Origin: Cellulomonas sp. SLBN-39
GTDB taxonomy: Bacteria > Actinomycetota > Actinomycetes > Actinomycetales > Cellulomonadaceae
Assembly (NCBI RefSeq): GCF_006715865.1
Contig: NZ_VFOA01000001.1
Span: 3,162,001 to 3,226,000, forward strand
Direction: 5' to 3'
Length of the DNA stretch: 64,000 bases
This document shows positions 1 through 11,225 of this stretch, in pieces. The translations under genes and the position numbers were made by a program. Numbering within the stretch: position 1 is the first letter of the stretch; each line of letters begins with the position of its first letter. The notes under the pieces were generated by a model, which made no database searches, was not told the DNA's origin, and was given only the letters and a program-made list of their open reading frames with translations.

Positions 1-235
1 CTACCACCACGTCCTCGACCGGGGGCTGGCGCCGATCGACGCGGTGCGTGCCTCCGTGCAGATGCAGACCCGCGACGTCGGCTCGACGATCCTCGTGGTG
101 CTGCTCGCGTGGGTGGCCGTCGGCGTGGGGAGCGCCCTGTGCGGCATCGGCGCGCTGGTCGGCGTCCCGGTGGCCGTCCTGCTGTCGGTGTACACGTTCC
201 GCCAGCTCACCGGCGGTCCCGTGGCCCCCGCCTGA
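1..235 (+). CDS. C-terminal end of a polytopic membrane protein (partial, 5' end outside window)
   Basis: The reading frame is open from the first base and gives about 77 residues before a TGA. It contains a short amphipathic part (VLDRGLAPIDAVRAS) and two hydrophobic segments, roughly residues 30-50 and 52-68, the second ending in VYTFRQLTG. This layout resembles the tail of actinobacterial polytopic membrane proteins with a Pro-rich cytoplasmic N-terminus, but the diagnostic part lies outside the window, so no function is assigned. The gene converges on the DUF3097 gene, and a strong hairpin lies between them. Confidence 0.6.
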   Translation, partial: YHHVLDRGLAPIDAVRASVQMQTRDVGSTILVVLLAWVAVGVGSALCGIGALVGVPVAVLLSVYTFRQLTGGPVAPA

Positions 236-253
236 CCTGTTGTGCCTGCTCGC

Positions 254-288
254 CTCCGGCCGCCCGCGCCTCGCGCCGGCGGCCGGAG
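254..288. terminator. Hairpin terminator between convergent genes
   Basis: The arms CTCCGGCCGCC (254-264) and GGCGGCCGGAG (278-288) pair perfectly over 11 bp with a 13-base loop. It sits between the convergent membrane-protein tail and the DUF3097 gene and could end transcription from both sides. There is no T-run, which is usual in GC-rich actinobacteria. Confidence 0.6.
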
Positions 289-308
289 ACGTCCAGGGGC
301 CCGGGCGG

Positions 309-1166
309 TCAGGCGGTGACGAAGTCGATGAGCTCCTCGACGCGTCCGAGCAGGCTCGGCTCGAGGTCGGCGTAGCTGCGCACCGAGCGCAGGATCCGCT
401 GCCACGCGCGGGCGACGTCGGCCTGGTCGGCGGCCGGCCAGCCGAGCTCGCGCAGGATCCCGTGCTTCCACTCGGTGCCGCGCTCGATCGTCGGCCAGGC
501 GTCGAGGCCGAGCCGCTGCGGCCGCACGGCCTGCCAGACGTCGACGTACGGGTGGCCGAGCACCAGCACCGACCCGGTCGGGGTGCCGCGGACCGCCTGG
601 GCGGCGATCCGGCTCTCCTTGGACCCGGGCACCAGGTGGTCGACGAGCACCCCGACGCGCCGGTCGGTCGTGGGCCGGAAGTCGCGCAGCGCGTCGGCGA
701 GGTGGTCGACGCCGTCGAGCAGCTCGACGACGACGCCCTCGACGCGCAGGTCGTCGCCCCAGACCTTCTCGACGAGCTCGGCGTCGTGCTTGCCCTCGAC
801 CCAGATGCGCGACCCGCGGGCGACCCGTGCGGGCGCGTCGTGCACGGCGCGCGAGCCGGACGCCGTGCGGGCCGGTGCGGCGGGCGCGCGGCGGGCGACG
901 GGTGCGGTGAGCACCACCGGCGCCCCGTTCACCCAGAACCCGGGCCCGAGGGTGAACGTGCGCGTGCGCCCGCGCCGGTCCTCCAGCACGACGACGTGCA
1001 GGCCTCCGGACTTCTCCACGCGCACGACCGCGCCGACCCACCCGGACTCGACGTCCTCGACGACGAGCCCGCGCTCGGCGGGCTGCTCGCGGGCCGTCGG
1101 GCGCGGCGCGTGGTGGGCGGTCGGGCCGGTGGACAGGACGTCCGATCCGTAGCGGTCGCTGGTCAC
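309..1166 (-). CDS. DUF3097 family protein
   Basis: The 285-residue soluble protein begins [11 protein letters not shown] and matches my recollection of the actinobacterial DUF3097 family, often found near hrcA and dnaJ. Recognisable parts are an N-terminal segment with [20 protein letters not shown], a central part with [18 protein letters not shown], and a C-terminal half with [18 protein letters not shown]. The central and C-terminal parts look like a TOPRIM-like nucleotide fold, but this is my reading, not an established assignment. I chose the GTG at 1166 because a -10 hexamer TACAGT ends six bases upstream, which fits a leaderless start; an in-frame GTG at 1193 would lie upstream of that promoter. 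The biochemical function of the family is unknown to me. Confidence 0.8.
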   Translation of the reverse strand: MTSDRYGSDVLSTGPTAHHAPRPTAREQPAERGLVVEDVESGWVGAVVRVEKSGGLHVVVLEDRRGRTRTFTLGPGFWVNGAPVVLTAPVARRAPAAPARTASGSRAVHDAPARVARGSRIWVEGKHDAELVEKVWGDDLRVEGVVVELLDGVDHLADALRDFRPTTDRRVGVLVDHLVPGSKESRIAAQAVRGTPTGSVLVLGHPYVDVWQAVRPQRLGLDAWPTIERGTEWKHGILRELGWPAADQADVARAWQRILRSVRSYADLEPSLLGRVEELIDFVTA

Positions 1167-1172
1167 CGGGGC

Positions 1173-1178
1173 ACTGTA
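1173..1178 (-). promoter_or_regulatory. -10 element of a leaderless promoter (DUF3097 gene)
   Basis: TACAGT on the minus strand ends six bases before the GTG at 1166, so transcription should start at or next to the start codon. No convincing -35 element is seen. Confidence 0.5.
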
Positions 1179-1263
1179 GGGCGCGGGGCCCACGGACGCC
1201 GCGCGGCCGGCCCGGCGCGTCGGCGGCCCGGGGTGCGACCCTGGTGCCCCGCGGCGGGGCGCG

Positions 1264-1295
1264 TAGGATTGGCACTCGGCAGCCGCGAGTGCTAC
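1264..1295 (+). promoter_or_regulatory. hrcA promoter -10 and CIRCE operator
   Basis: An inverted repeat TTGGCACTC, nine bases, GAGTGCTAC occupies 1269-1295. This is the HrcA operator CIRCE (consensus TTAGCACTC-N9-GAGTGCTAA) with the GCACTC/GAGTGC core intact. A TAGGAT hexamer at 1264-1269 directly abuts it and is a good -10, so bound HrcA would cover the transcription start. The arrangement predicts autorepression of hrcA and of the dnaJ-rsmE genes behind it. Confidence 0.85.
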
Positions 1296-1366
1296 CAGGC
1301 GGGCCCCGTGGGCGCCGCCCGCACGCCCGCGGGACGCGGCCCGGACGAGGAGGCGAGGAGGTGGCG

Positions 1367-2389
1367 GTGAGCGACGACAGACGGCTGGACGTGCTGCGCG
1401 CGATCGTCGAGGACTACGTCGCCACCCGTGAGCCCGTCGGCTCGCGGGCCCTGACGGAGCGGCACCGCCTCGGGGTGTCGCCCGCGACGATCCGCAACGA
1501 CATGGCCGCGCTCGAGGACGCCGGGCTCATCCACCAGCCCCACACCTCGGCCGGCCGGGTGCCGACCGACCTGGGCTACCGGGTGTTCGTCGACCGCCTC
1601 TCCACGGTCAAGCCGCTGTCCCCGGCGGAGAAGCGGGCCATCGGCGCGCTTCTGGAGGAGGCCGTCGACCTCGACGACGTCATCGACCGTGCGGTCCGCC
1701 TGCTGGCCCAGCTCACGCAGCAGGTCGCGGTCGTGCAGTACCCGTCGTTGCGACGCTCCGCCCTGCGGCACGTCGAGCTCGTGCCCGTCGGCCCCCGGCA
1801 CCTGCTCGTGGTCATCATCACCACGACCGGCCGGGTCGAGCAGCGCACGGTCGAGGTGCCGCAGGACCTCGACGAGGCGGTGGTCGCGAGCCTGCGCGTG
1901 CGCCTGAACCTCGCCGCCGCGGGCCTGCGCCTGGCCGACCTGGACGTGGCGCTGGCCGCGCTCGTCGACGAGGTCGGCACCGACGGCGCCCCGCTGGCCC
2001 GTGCGGTCGTGGAGGTCGTCGCGCAGACGCTCGCGCAGGAGCGCGAGGAGCGCGTCGTCGTCGCCGGCGTCGGCCACCTGGCCCGCACGGCCGGCACGGA
2101 CTTCACGCACACCCTCGGCCCGGTCCTCGAGGCCCTCGAGGAGCAGGTCGTGCTCATGCGGCTGCTGTCCGAGATGGCCGAGGACGGCGCCGGGGTGGCC
2201 GTGCGGATCGGCCGCGAGACCCAGCACGAGGGCCTGTCGGAGACCAGCATCGTGACCAGCGGCTACGGCGGCGAGGGGTCGGCCGTGGCCCTCCTCGGCT
2301 CCGTGGGGCCGCTGCGCATGGACTACCCCGGGACGATGTCGGCGGTGCGGGCCGTGGCCCGCTACCTCACGCGCATCCTCGCCGGCTGA
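1367..2389 (+). CDS. hrcA: Heat-inducible transcriptional repressor HrcA
   Basis: The 340-residue protein is the repressor that binds CIRCE operators and controls class I heat-shock genes. The N-terminal winged helix is visible around residues 1-75, with [11 protein letters not shown] and the recognition-helix region [16 protein letters not shown], followed by the family signature [18 protein letters not shown]. The rest is the GAF-like core and the C-terminal region ending [17 protein letters not shown], typical of HrcA. Two GTG codons are possible, 1361 and 1367. I prefer 1367 because it gives the usual short N-terminus ([10 protein letters not shown]) with GAGGAG six bases upstream; 1361 has AGGAGG seven bases upstream. 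A CIRCE element lies about 70 bp upstream and dnaJ follows. Confidence 0.95.
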   Translation: MSDDRRLDVLRAIVEDYVATREPVGSRALTERHRLGVSPATIRNDMAALEDAGLIHQPHTSAGRVPTDLGYRVFVDRLSTVKPLSPAEKRAIGALLEEAVDLDDVIDRAVRLLAQLTQQVAVVQYPSLRRSALRHVELVPVGPRHLLVVIITTTGRVEQRTVEVPQDLDEAVVASLRVRLNLAAAGLRLADLDVALAALVDEVGTDGAPLARAVVEVVAQTLAQEREERVVVAGVGHLARTAGTDFTHTLGPVLEALEEQVVLMRLLSEMAEDGAGVAVRIGRETQHEGLSETSIVTSGYGGEGSAVALLGSVGPLRMDYPGTMSAVRAVARYLTRILAG

Positions 2390-2470
2390 CCGGGCACCAC
2401 CCACCGACATCCCCGCACCGATCGCGCCGGCCCGCCGGCGACCACGACCAGGAAGCGAGCCCCACCGCAC

Positions 2471-3595
2471 GTGACCGACTACTACGAGGTCCTCGGGGTG
2501 CCGCGCGACGCGGCGCCCGAGCAGATCAAGAAGGCCTACCGCCGCCTGGCCCGCGAGCTGCACCCCGACGTCGCGGGTGCCGACCCGCAGGCCGAGGAGC
2601 GCTTCAAGGACGTCTCGCGCGCCTACGACGTGCTCGGCAACGCCGACAAGCGCCGCGCCTACGACATGGGTGCCGACCCCGCCTCGCCCGGCGGTGGCGC
2701 CGGTGGCGGGTTCGGTTTCCAGGACATCTTCGAGACGTTCTTCGGCGCCGCCGCCGGTGGCGCCCAGCGCGGCCCCGCGTCCCGTGCCCGGCGCGGCCAG
2801 GACGCGCTCGTGCGCCTCGACCTCGACCTCGCCGAGACGGTGTTCGGCGTGCACCGCGAGATCCAGGTCGACACGGCCGTGCTGTGCCCGACGTGCGGCG
2901 GCACGTGCTGCCGCCCGGGCACGTCGCCGCGCACCTGCGAGGTCTGCGCGGGCCGCGGCTCGGTCCAGCGCGTCGCCCGCTCGTTCCTCGGGCAGGTCAT
3001 GACGACCCAGCCCTGCGCCGCGTGCCACGGCTTCGGCACGGTCATCCCCGAGCCCTGCACGGAGTGCGCCGGCGAGGGGCGCGTGCGCTCGCGCCGCACG
3101 CTCTCGGTGGACGTCCCCGCGGGCGTCGACACCGGCACCCGCATCAAGCTCACCGGGCAGGGCGAGGTCGGCCCCGCCGGCGGCCCGGCCGGCGACGTGT
3201 ACCTCGAGGTGCGCGAGCGCAAGCACGAGACGTTCGTGCGCAAGGGCGACGACCTGCACGCCACCCTTGAGGTGCCGATGACCGCCGCCGCGCTGGGCAC
3301 CGTCCTCGCGCTCGACACCCTCGACGGCGAGCGCGAGATCGACCTGCGCCCGGGCACGCAGCCCGGTCAGGTCGTGACCCTCAAGGGCCTGGGCGTCGGG
3401 CACCTGCACGTCGGCGGCCGCGGCGACCTGCACGTGCACGTCGACGTGACCGTGCCGCTGCCCGCCGACGACGAGCAGACCGAGCTGCTGCGGCGCCTGG
3501 CGGCCCTGCGCGGCGAGGAGCGCCCCGACGCGCGCCTGGCGGCCGCGAACCCGGGGGTGTTCGCCAAGCTCCGCGACAAGCTCGCGGGCCGGTGA
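2471..3595 (+). CDS. dnaJ: Molecular chaperone DnaJ (DnaJ2 type)
   Basis: This 374-residue Hsp40 co-chaperone stimulates the DnaK ATPase and presents unfolded substrates. The J domain (residues 1-68) carries the HPD tripeptide at 31-33. A Gly/Phe-rich linker follows (about 70-105), then a zinc-binding region (about 138-215) with CPTCGGTC, CEVCAGRG, CAACHGFG and CTECAGEG, and the two C-terminal substrate-binding domains. The first zinc repeat ends in Cys where the classical CxxCxGxG has Gly; I believe this is common in actinobacterial DnaJ2 proteins. The GTG start at 2471 leads directly into the J domain. Position behind hrcA and overlap of its stop with rsmE indicate the hrcA-dnaJ-rsmE operon. 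The dnaK-linked dnaJ1 would be elsewhere. Confidence 0.96.
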   Translation: MTDYYEVLGVPRDAAPEQIKKAYRRLARELHPDVAGADPQAEERFKDVSRAYDVLGNADKRRAYDMGADPASPGGGAGGGFGFQDIFETFFGAAAGGAQRGPASRARRGQDALVRLDLDLAETVFGVHREIQVDTAVLCPTCGGTCCRPGTSPRTCEVCAGRGSVQRVARSFLGQVMTTQPCAACHGFGTVIPEPCTECAGEGRVRSRRTLSVDVPAGVDTGTRIKLTGQGEVGPAGGPAGDVYLEVRERKHETFVRKGDDLHATLEVPMTAAALGTVLALDTLDGEREIDLRPGTQPGQVVTLKGLGVGHLHVGGRGDLHVHVDVTVPLPADDEQTELLRRLAALRGEERPDARLAAANPGVFAKLRDKLAGR

Positions 3596-4350
3596 GCGCA
3601 CCGGTCTTCCTCGTCGATCCCGGCGACCTCGCGGACGTCGTGGCCGGCGGCGAGCTCCTGCTGACCGGGGCCGAGGGGCGGCACGCGGGCGTCGTGCAGC
3701 GCAAGACCCCCGGCGAGCGGGTCGACGTCGTCGACGGCGCCGGCGTGCGCGCCGTCGGCACGGTCGCCGACGTGCACCCCGACGGCGTGCGCGTGGCCGT
3801 GCTCCGCGTCGACGTCGAGCCCGAGCCCGCCCCGCGGCTCGTGCTGGTGCAGGCCCTCGCCAAGGGCGACCGCGACGAGATGGCGATCGAGGCGGCCACC
3901 GAGGTCGGCGTCGACGCGGTCGTGCCCTGGCAGGCGGAGCGCTCCATCGTGATCTGGCGCGGCGACCGCGCGCAGAAGAGCCGGCAGCGCTGGGTCGGGA
4001 CCGTGCGCGCGGCCACCAAGCAGGCCCGCCGGGCGCGCACCCCCGACGTCGAGCACTCCCTCGACGGGCGGGGCCTGCGCGAGCGCACGGCGGCGACCGT
4101 CGCGGCCGGCGGCGCCGTCCTCGTCCTGCACGAGGAGGCCACCGTGCCGCTCGCCGACGTGGACCTGCCCGCCGCGGGGGACCTGCTCGTCGTCGTCGGC
4201 CCCGAGGGCGGGATCAGCGCCCGCGAGACCGACGACCTCGGCGCGGCCGGCGCGCGGACGGTCCGGCTCGGCCCGCACGTGCTGCGGACGTCGACCGCCG
4301 GGCCCGTCGCCCTGGCCCTGCTCGCCCAGCGCCTCGGCCGCTGGGGCTGA
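3592..4350 (+). CDS. rsmE: 16S rRNA (uracil-1498-N3)-methyltransferase RsmE
   Basis: The 252-residue protein has the RsmE layout: an N-terminal PUA-like part with LTGAEGRHAGVVQRKTPGE and a SPOUT methyltransferase domain. The SPOUT part shows LVQALAKGDRDEMAIEAATE, the S-adenosylmethionine-binding GPEGGIS at about residue 202, and the knot segment LGPHVLRTSTA. It methylates U1498 of 16S rRNA in the 30S subunit. The GTG start overlaps the dnaJ stop by four bases (GTGA), so translation is probably coupled. The gene ends 67 bases before the apex of a strong hairpin shared with the convergent ppdK gene. Confidence 0.95.
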   Translation: MSAPVFLVDPGDLADVVAGGELLLTGAEGRHAGVVQRKTPGERVDVVDGAGVRAVGTVADVHPDGVRVAVLRVDVEPEPAPRLVLVQALAKGDRDEMAIEAATEVGVDAVVPWQAERSIVIWRGDRAQKSRQRWVGTVRAATKQARRARTPDVEHSLDGRGLRERTAATVAAGGAVLVLHEEATVPLADVDLPAAGDLLVVVGPEGGISARETDDLGAAGARTVRLGPHVLRTSTAGPVALALLAQRLGRWG

Positions 4351-4402
4351 CAGCCGGTCCGCCAGGGCTGACCGGCGAGCCGCCCAGGGCCCGCGCGGGC
4401 GA

Positions 4403-4436
4403 GGGCCGGTGCACCCGGACGCAGGTGCACCGGCCC
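4403..4436. terminator. Bidirectional hairpin terminator between rsmE and ppdK
   Basis: The arms GGGCCGGTGCACC (4403-4415) and GGTGCACCGGCCC (4424-4436) pair perfectly over 13 bp with an 8-base loop. It lies in the 137-bp gap between two convergent genes, where it can serve both transcripts. Confidence 0.75.
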
Positions 4437-4487
4437 CGCCGTGGCCCGTCCGGCGCGTGACGGGTGGGGCGCCGGACGGGACGTCCC

Positions 4488-7199
<2,712 letters not shown>

Positions 7200-7352
7200 G
7201 GTGCCTCCTTCGTCGCAGCCACCGCACCGGGCCCCCTCGCCCGGCGTCTGGCCCCAGTGTTCTCCGGTCCACGACGACGCGCCGGGGGACGAAGGGCCCA
7301 CGCGGGTGCCCGTCGCGTGCGTCGTCGACCCGGCACCCGCCCGGGGCGTCGG

Positions 7353-7358
7353 TAGACT
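7353..7358 (+). promoter_or_regulatory. Candidate -10 element for the phoH-ybeY-corC-era operon
   Basis: TAGACT lies about 95 bases before phoH in the 252-bp divergent region shared with ppdK. This would leave an 87-base untranslated leader. No clear -35 hexamer is visible, so the call rests on the hexamer and the position alone. Confidence 0.35.
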
Positions 7359-7451
7359 CGGGCGAGACCGCCGCAGGACCGGGCGGTCGCGTGCCCGCCC
7401 CGCCGGGACGCACCCCACGAGCCGAAGGAGCGCACGGCGCCTGCCGAGCAC

Positions 7452-8432
7452 ATGACTGAGACCTCATCACCGCACCCGCGCGTGGAGCACCGCGTCACCG
7501 TGCCCGCCGAGGTCTCGATGGTCGAGCTCCTCGGGCAGCGCGACGAGGTGCTGCGCGCCGTCGAGGACGGCTTCCGCACCGTCGACGTGCACGTGCGCGG
7601 CAACGAGGTGACCCTCGCCGGCACCCCCGGGGACGTCGCCCTCGTGACCCGCCTCGTCGACGAGCTCGTCGACATGGCCGCCGCCGGCACCCCGCTGAGC
7701 CCCGACGTCGTGCGCCGCACCGTCACCATGCTCGCCGCCGGCGCCGACGCCCGGCCCGCCGACGTCCTGACCTTCAACATCCTGTCCTCGCGCGGGAAGA
7801 CCATCCGCCCCAAGACCGCCGGCCAGAAGGACTACGTCGACGCGATCGACCGGCACACCGTGACCTTCGGGATCGGCCCCGCCGGCACCGGCAAGACGTA
7901 CCTGGCCATGGCCAAGGCCGTGCAGGCGCTGCAGGCCCGCCAGGTCAACCGCATCGTGCTGACCCGCCCCGCCGTCGAGGCCGGCGAGCGCCTCGGGTTC
8001 CTGCCCGGCACCCTCGCCGACAAGATCGACCCCTACCTGCGGCCGCTGCACGACGCGCTGCACGACATGGTCGACCCGGAGTCGATCCCGCGGCTCATGG
8101 AGGCCGGCACCATCGAGGTCGCCCCGCTGGCGTACATGCGCGGGCGCACCCTCAACGACGCGTTCATCATCCTCGACGAGGCGCAGAACACCTCGACCGA
8201 GCAGATGAAGATGTTCCTCACGCGTCTGGGCTTCGGCTCCAAGGTCGTCGTCACCGGCGACGTCACGCAGACCGACCTGCCGTCCGGCACGACGTCGGGC
8301 CTGCGCGTCGTGGAGAGCATCCTGGCCGACGTCGACGACGTCGCGTTCTGCCGGCTGAGCTCCCACGACGTCGTCCGCCACCGCCTGGTGGGGGAGATCA
8401 TCGACGCCTACGCGAGGTGGGACAGGTCATGA
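7452..8432 (+). CDS. phoH: PhoH-like ATPase
   Basis: The 326-residue protein is a P-loop ATPase of the PhoH family, thought to act with YbeY in RNA metabolism. The N-terminal KH-like region (about residues 1-90) is followed by the ATPase domain with Walker [14 protein letters not shown] at about 139, [18 protein letters not shown], and a Walker B-like segment [11 protein letters not shown] at about 239. The motif [14 protein letters not shown] follows. These are typical for full-length PhoH. Its stop codon overlaps the ybeY start (ATGA), which places it at the head of the phoH-ybeY-corC-era operon, a common arrangement in Actinobacteria. Confidence 0.95.
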   Translation: MTETSSPHPRVEHRVTVPAEVSMVELLGQRDEVLRAVEDGFRTVDVHVRGNEVTLAGTPGDVALVTRLVDELVDMAAAGTPLSPDVVRRTVTMLAAGADARPADVLTFNILSSRGKTIRPKTAGQKDYVDAIDRHTVTFGIGPAGTGKTYLAMAKAVQALQARQVNRIVLTRPAVEAGERLGFLPGTLADKIDPYLRPLHDALHDMVDPESIPRLMEAGTIEVAPLAYMRGRTLNDAFIILDEAQNTSTEQMKMFLTRLGFGSKVVVTGDVTQTDLPSGTTSGLRVVESILADVDDVAFCRLSSHDVVRHRLVGEIIDAYARWDRS

Positions 8433-8881
8433 GCATCGAGGTCAGCAACGAGTCCGGGCACGAGGTCGACGAGGCGGAGTTCGCCGCGCTCGGCCGGTAC
8501 GTGCTCGACGCGATGCACGTGCACCCCCAGGCGGACCTGTTCGTCCGCCTCGTCGACACCGACGCGATGAGCGACCTGCACGTGAAGTGGATGGACGAGC
8601 CCGGCCCGACCGACGTGCTCTCGTTCCCCATGGACGAGCTGCGCCCCGGCCGCGAGGGCGACCCCACCCCGCCCGGCGTGCTCGGCGACGTCGTCCTGTG
8701 CCCCGAGGTGGCCGCCACGCAGGCGCGTGCCGCCGGGCACTCCACCGTCGAGGAGCTGCTGCTCCTGACGACCCACGGGATCCTGCACCTGCTCGGCTAC
8801 GACCACGCCGAGCCGGAGGAGGAGAAGGAGATGTTCGCGCTCCAGCGACAGCTGCTCCTGACCTTCCTCGCCGGCCGATGA
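8429..8881 (+). CDS. ybeY: Endoribonuclease YbeY (rRNA maturation)
   Basis: The 150-residue protein carries the metal-binding [11 protein letters not shown] motif (H-x3-H-x5-H, about residues 115-125) that defines the YbeY metalloprotein family. Family members act in 16S rRNA 3' end maturation and ribosome quality control. Other conserved parts are [19 protein letters not shown] and [10 protein letters not shown] chose the ATG at 8429, which overlaps the phoH stop by four bases; an in-frame GTG at 8417 lies inside phoH and adds only four residues. The stop overlaps the start of the next gene. Confidence 0.95.
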   Translation: MSIEVSNESGHEVDEAEFAALGRYVLDAMHVHPQADLFVRLVDTDAMSDLHVKWMDEPGPTDVLSFPMDELRPGREGDPTPPGVLGDVVLCPEVAATQARAAGHSTVEELLLLTTHGILHLLGYDHAEPEEEKEMFALQRQLLLTFLAGR

Positions 8882-10251
8882 CCGGGACGCCCGTCGCGCT
8901 GCTCCTCGCCGTCGCGGTCGTCGGGTTCGTCCTCGCGGCCGCGCTGTCCGCCGGCGAGGTCGCGGTGCTACGGGTCACGCGCTCGCGGGTCGCCGAGCTC
9001 GAGGCCGAGCGGCACCGTGCCGCGGGGCGGGTGCTGCGCCTGGTCGAGCAGCCCGAGCGGGTCGTGGCCGCGGCGTCGTTCGTGCGGATCCTCGCCGAGA
9101 CGGCCGCGGCGGTCTGCCTGACGCTGGCCATCAGCGCCGCCGGGGACCTGTCGTGGTGGGCCACCGCGCTGCTGGCCACCGCGGCGTGCGGCGTCGTGGC
9201 GTTCGGCCTCGTGCGGGTCAGCCCGCGGTCCATGGGCCGGCGCCACCCCGCCGGCGTGCTGACCGCGCTGTCCGGGCTGCTGCTGGCCGTCGCGTGGCTG
9301 GCACCGGTGGTCTCGCGCGCGCAGCCGGCGGGCGAGGGGCCCAGCGAGCAGGACGAGGACGAGCTGCGGGACATGGTCGAGCGCGTCAGCGAGTCCGAGG
9401 CCATCGAGGACACCGAGCGGGAGATGTTCCGCTCGGTGCTCGAGCTCGGGGACACGCTCACGCGCGAGGTCATGGTGCCGCGCACCGACATGATCACCAC
9501 GCACGCGGACACCCCGCTGCACAAGGCGCTGGCGCTGCTGCTGCGCTCCGGGTTCTCCCGGGTCCCGGTCGTGGGGGACTCCGTCGACGACCTCGTGGGC
9601 GTGCTGTACCTCAAGGACGTCGTGCGCCGCCTGCCCGAGCGCGGCACGGCCGCCGCCGGGGAGCCGGACCCGCTCGACGCGCCGGCCTCGTCCCTGGCGC
9701 GGCCGCCCGTGTTCGTGCCGGAGTCCAAGCCGGTCGACGACCTGCTGCGGGACCTGCGCGACGGCTCCTCGCACATCGCGCTCGTCGTCGACGAGTACGG
9801 GGGCATCGCCGGCCTCGTGACCATCGAGGACGCGCTCGAGGAGATCGTCGGCGAGCTCACGGACGAGCACGACCCCAGCGCGCCGGTCGTCGAGGACCTC
9901 GGCGACGGCGTGTACCGGGTGCCGGCGCGCATGGGCCGCGACGAGCTCGGCGACCTGTTCGGCCTCGAGGTCGAGGACGAGGACGTCGACACCGCTGCGG
10001 GCCTGCTGGCCAAGGCGATCGGCAAGGTCCCGCTGCCCGGCTCCGCGGCCGACGTCCACGGCCTGCACCTGGTGGCCGAGCGCGCCGAGGGCCGCCGCAA
10101 GCGCCTGGCCACGCTGCTCGTCAGCCGCACGCCCGACCCCGAGGCCGACGCCGAGGACGCACGCACCCCTGGCCGCGGCACCGCCGCGCGCACCCCCGCC
10201 CGTGGCACGCCCCAGGTGCGCCCGACGTCCGCCTCGGAGGCGACCCGATGA
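8878..10251 (+). CDS. Hemolysin/CorC family membrane protein (CNNM-like, CBS pair)
   Basis: The 457-residue protein has the CNNM/CorC architecture linked to magnesium transport or tolerance. It begins with a hydrophobic N-terminal region of three to four membrane segments (about residues 5-145, less conserved than usual). Two CBS domains span about 190-330, opening with [18 protein letters not shown] and including [20 protein letters not shown]. The C-terminal CorC_HlyC domain is about 345-430. The last 25 residues are rich in Thr, Pro, Arg and Gly and look disordered. It overlaps ybeY and era by four bases on each side, as in the conserved actinobacterial operon. Substrate and direction of transport cannot be read from the sequence. 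Confidence 0.9.
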   Translation: MTGTPVALLLAVAVVGFVLAAALSAGEVAVLRVTRSRVAELEAERHRAAGRVLRLVEQPERVVAAASFVRILAETAAAVCLTLAISAAGDLSWWATALLATAACGVVAFGLVRVSPRSMGRRHPAGVLTALSGLLLAVAWLAPVVSRAQPAGEGPSEQDEDELRDMVERVSESEAIEDTEREMFRSVLELGDTLTREVMVPRTDMITTHADTPLHKALALLLRSGFSRVPVVGDSVDDLVGVLYLKDVVRRLPERGTAAAGEPDPLDAPASSLARPPVFVPESKPVDDLLRDLRDGSSHIALVVDEYGGIAGLVTIEDALEEIVGELTDEHDPSAPVVEDLGDGVYRVPARMGRDELGDLFGLEVEDEDVDTAAGLLAKAIGKVPLPGSAADVHGLHLVAERAEGRRKRLATLLVSRTPDPEADAEDARTPGRGTAARTPARGTPQVRPTSASEATR

Positions 10252-11165
10252 CCCACCGCTCCGGCTTCGCCTGCTTCGTCGGGCGCCCCAACGCCGGCAA
10301 GTCCACGCTCACCAACGCCCTCGTCGGGCAGAAGGTCGCGATCACGTCGGGCCGGCCCCAGACGACGCGGCACGTGGTGCGCGGCATCGTCCACCGCGAC
10401 GACGCCCAGCTCGTGCTCGTCGACACCCCCGGCCTGCACCGGCCGCGCACGCTGCTCGGCGAGCGCCTCAACGACCTCGTGCGCGACACGCTGACCGAGG
10501 TCGACGTCGTCGGGTTCTGCCTGCCCGCGAACGAGAAGATCGGCCCCGGCGACCGGTACATCGCCGAGCAGCTCGCCCGCCTCGCGCCCGAGGGCCGTGC
10601 CGGGACCCCGGTGGTCGCGGTCGTCACCAAGGCGGACCTCGTGCCGCGGGGCCGACTCGCCGAGCAGCTGCTCGCCGTGGACGCGCTGGGGGAGTGGGCC
10701 GACGTCGTGCCCGTGTCCGCCCGCGACGGCTACCAGGTCGGCGAGCTCACCGAGGTGCTCGTGGGCCACCTGCCCGAGGGGCCGGCGCTCTACCCGGACG
10801 GCGAGCTGACGGACGAGCCCGAGCAGGTCATGGTCGCCGAGCTCGTGCGCGAGGCCGCCCTCGAGGGCGTGCGCGACGAGCTGCCGCACTCCCTGGCCGT
10901 CGTCGTCGACGAGATCGTCGAGCGCGAGGAGCCCGCGCGCGACGGTGTGCCCATGCTCGACGTGCGCGTCCACATGTTCGTCGAGCGTGACAGCCAGAAG
11001 GCCATCGTCATCGGCCGCGGCGGCGCGCGGCTGCGCGACGTCGGCACCCGGGCGCGCACGGAGATCGAGGCCCTGCTCGGTGCGCGCGTGTTCCTCGACC
11101 TGCACGTCAAGGTCGCCAAGGACTGGCAGCGCGACCCCAAGCAGCTCGGCCGGCTGGGCTTCTGA
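10248..11165 (+). CDS. era: GTPase Era
   Basis: This 305-residue GTPase binds 16S rRNA and assists 30S subunit assembly. The G domain shows G1 GRPNAGKST (about residue 12), the G2 region PQTTRH, G3 DTPG (about 58) and G4 TKAD (about 126). The C-terminal KH domain (about 220-300) has VIGRGGARLRDVGTRAR. The ATG overlaps the stop of the CorC-like gene (ATGA). The G1-G4 set and the KH domain together separate Era from other TrmE-Era-Obg GTPases. In many relatives leuA and recO follow soon after; here an 18.7-kb block intervenes. Confidence 0.96.
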   Translation: MTHRSGFACFVGRPNAGKSTLTNALVGQKVAITSGRPQTTRHVVRGIVHRDDAQLVLVDTPGLHRPRTLLGERLNDLVRDTLTEVDVVGFCLPANEKIGPGDRYIAEQLARLAPEGRAGTPVVAVVTKADLVPRGRLAEQLLAVDALGEWADVVPVSARDGYQVGELTEVLVGHLPEGPALYPDGELTDEPEQVMVAELVREAALEGVRDELPHSLAVVVDEIVEREEPARDGVPMLDVRVHMFVERDSQKAIVIGRGGARLRDVGTRARTEIEALLGARVFLDLHVKVAKDWQRDPKQLGRLGF

Positions 11166-11225
11166 TGGCGGTGCTCGTGACGGCTGGCCCGATCGCCACG
11201 GTCCCGGCGTGAGGACCGCGCGCCG

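Noticed and set aside
1292..3601. Long minus-strand frame opposite hrcA and dnaJ
   Set aside because: Shadow of two well-supported genes with low-complexity composition.
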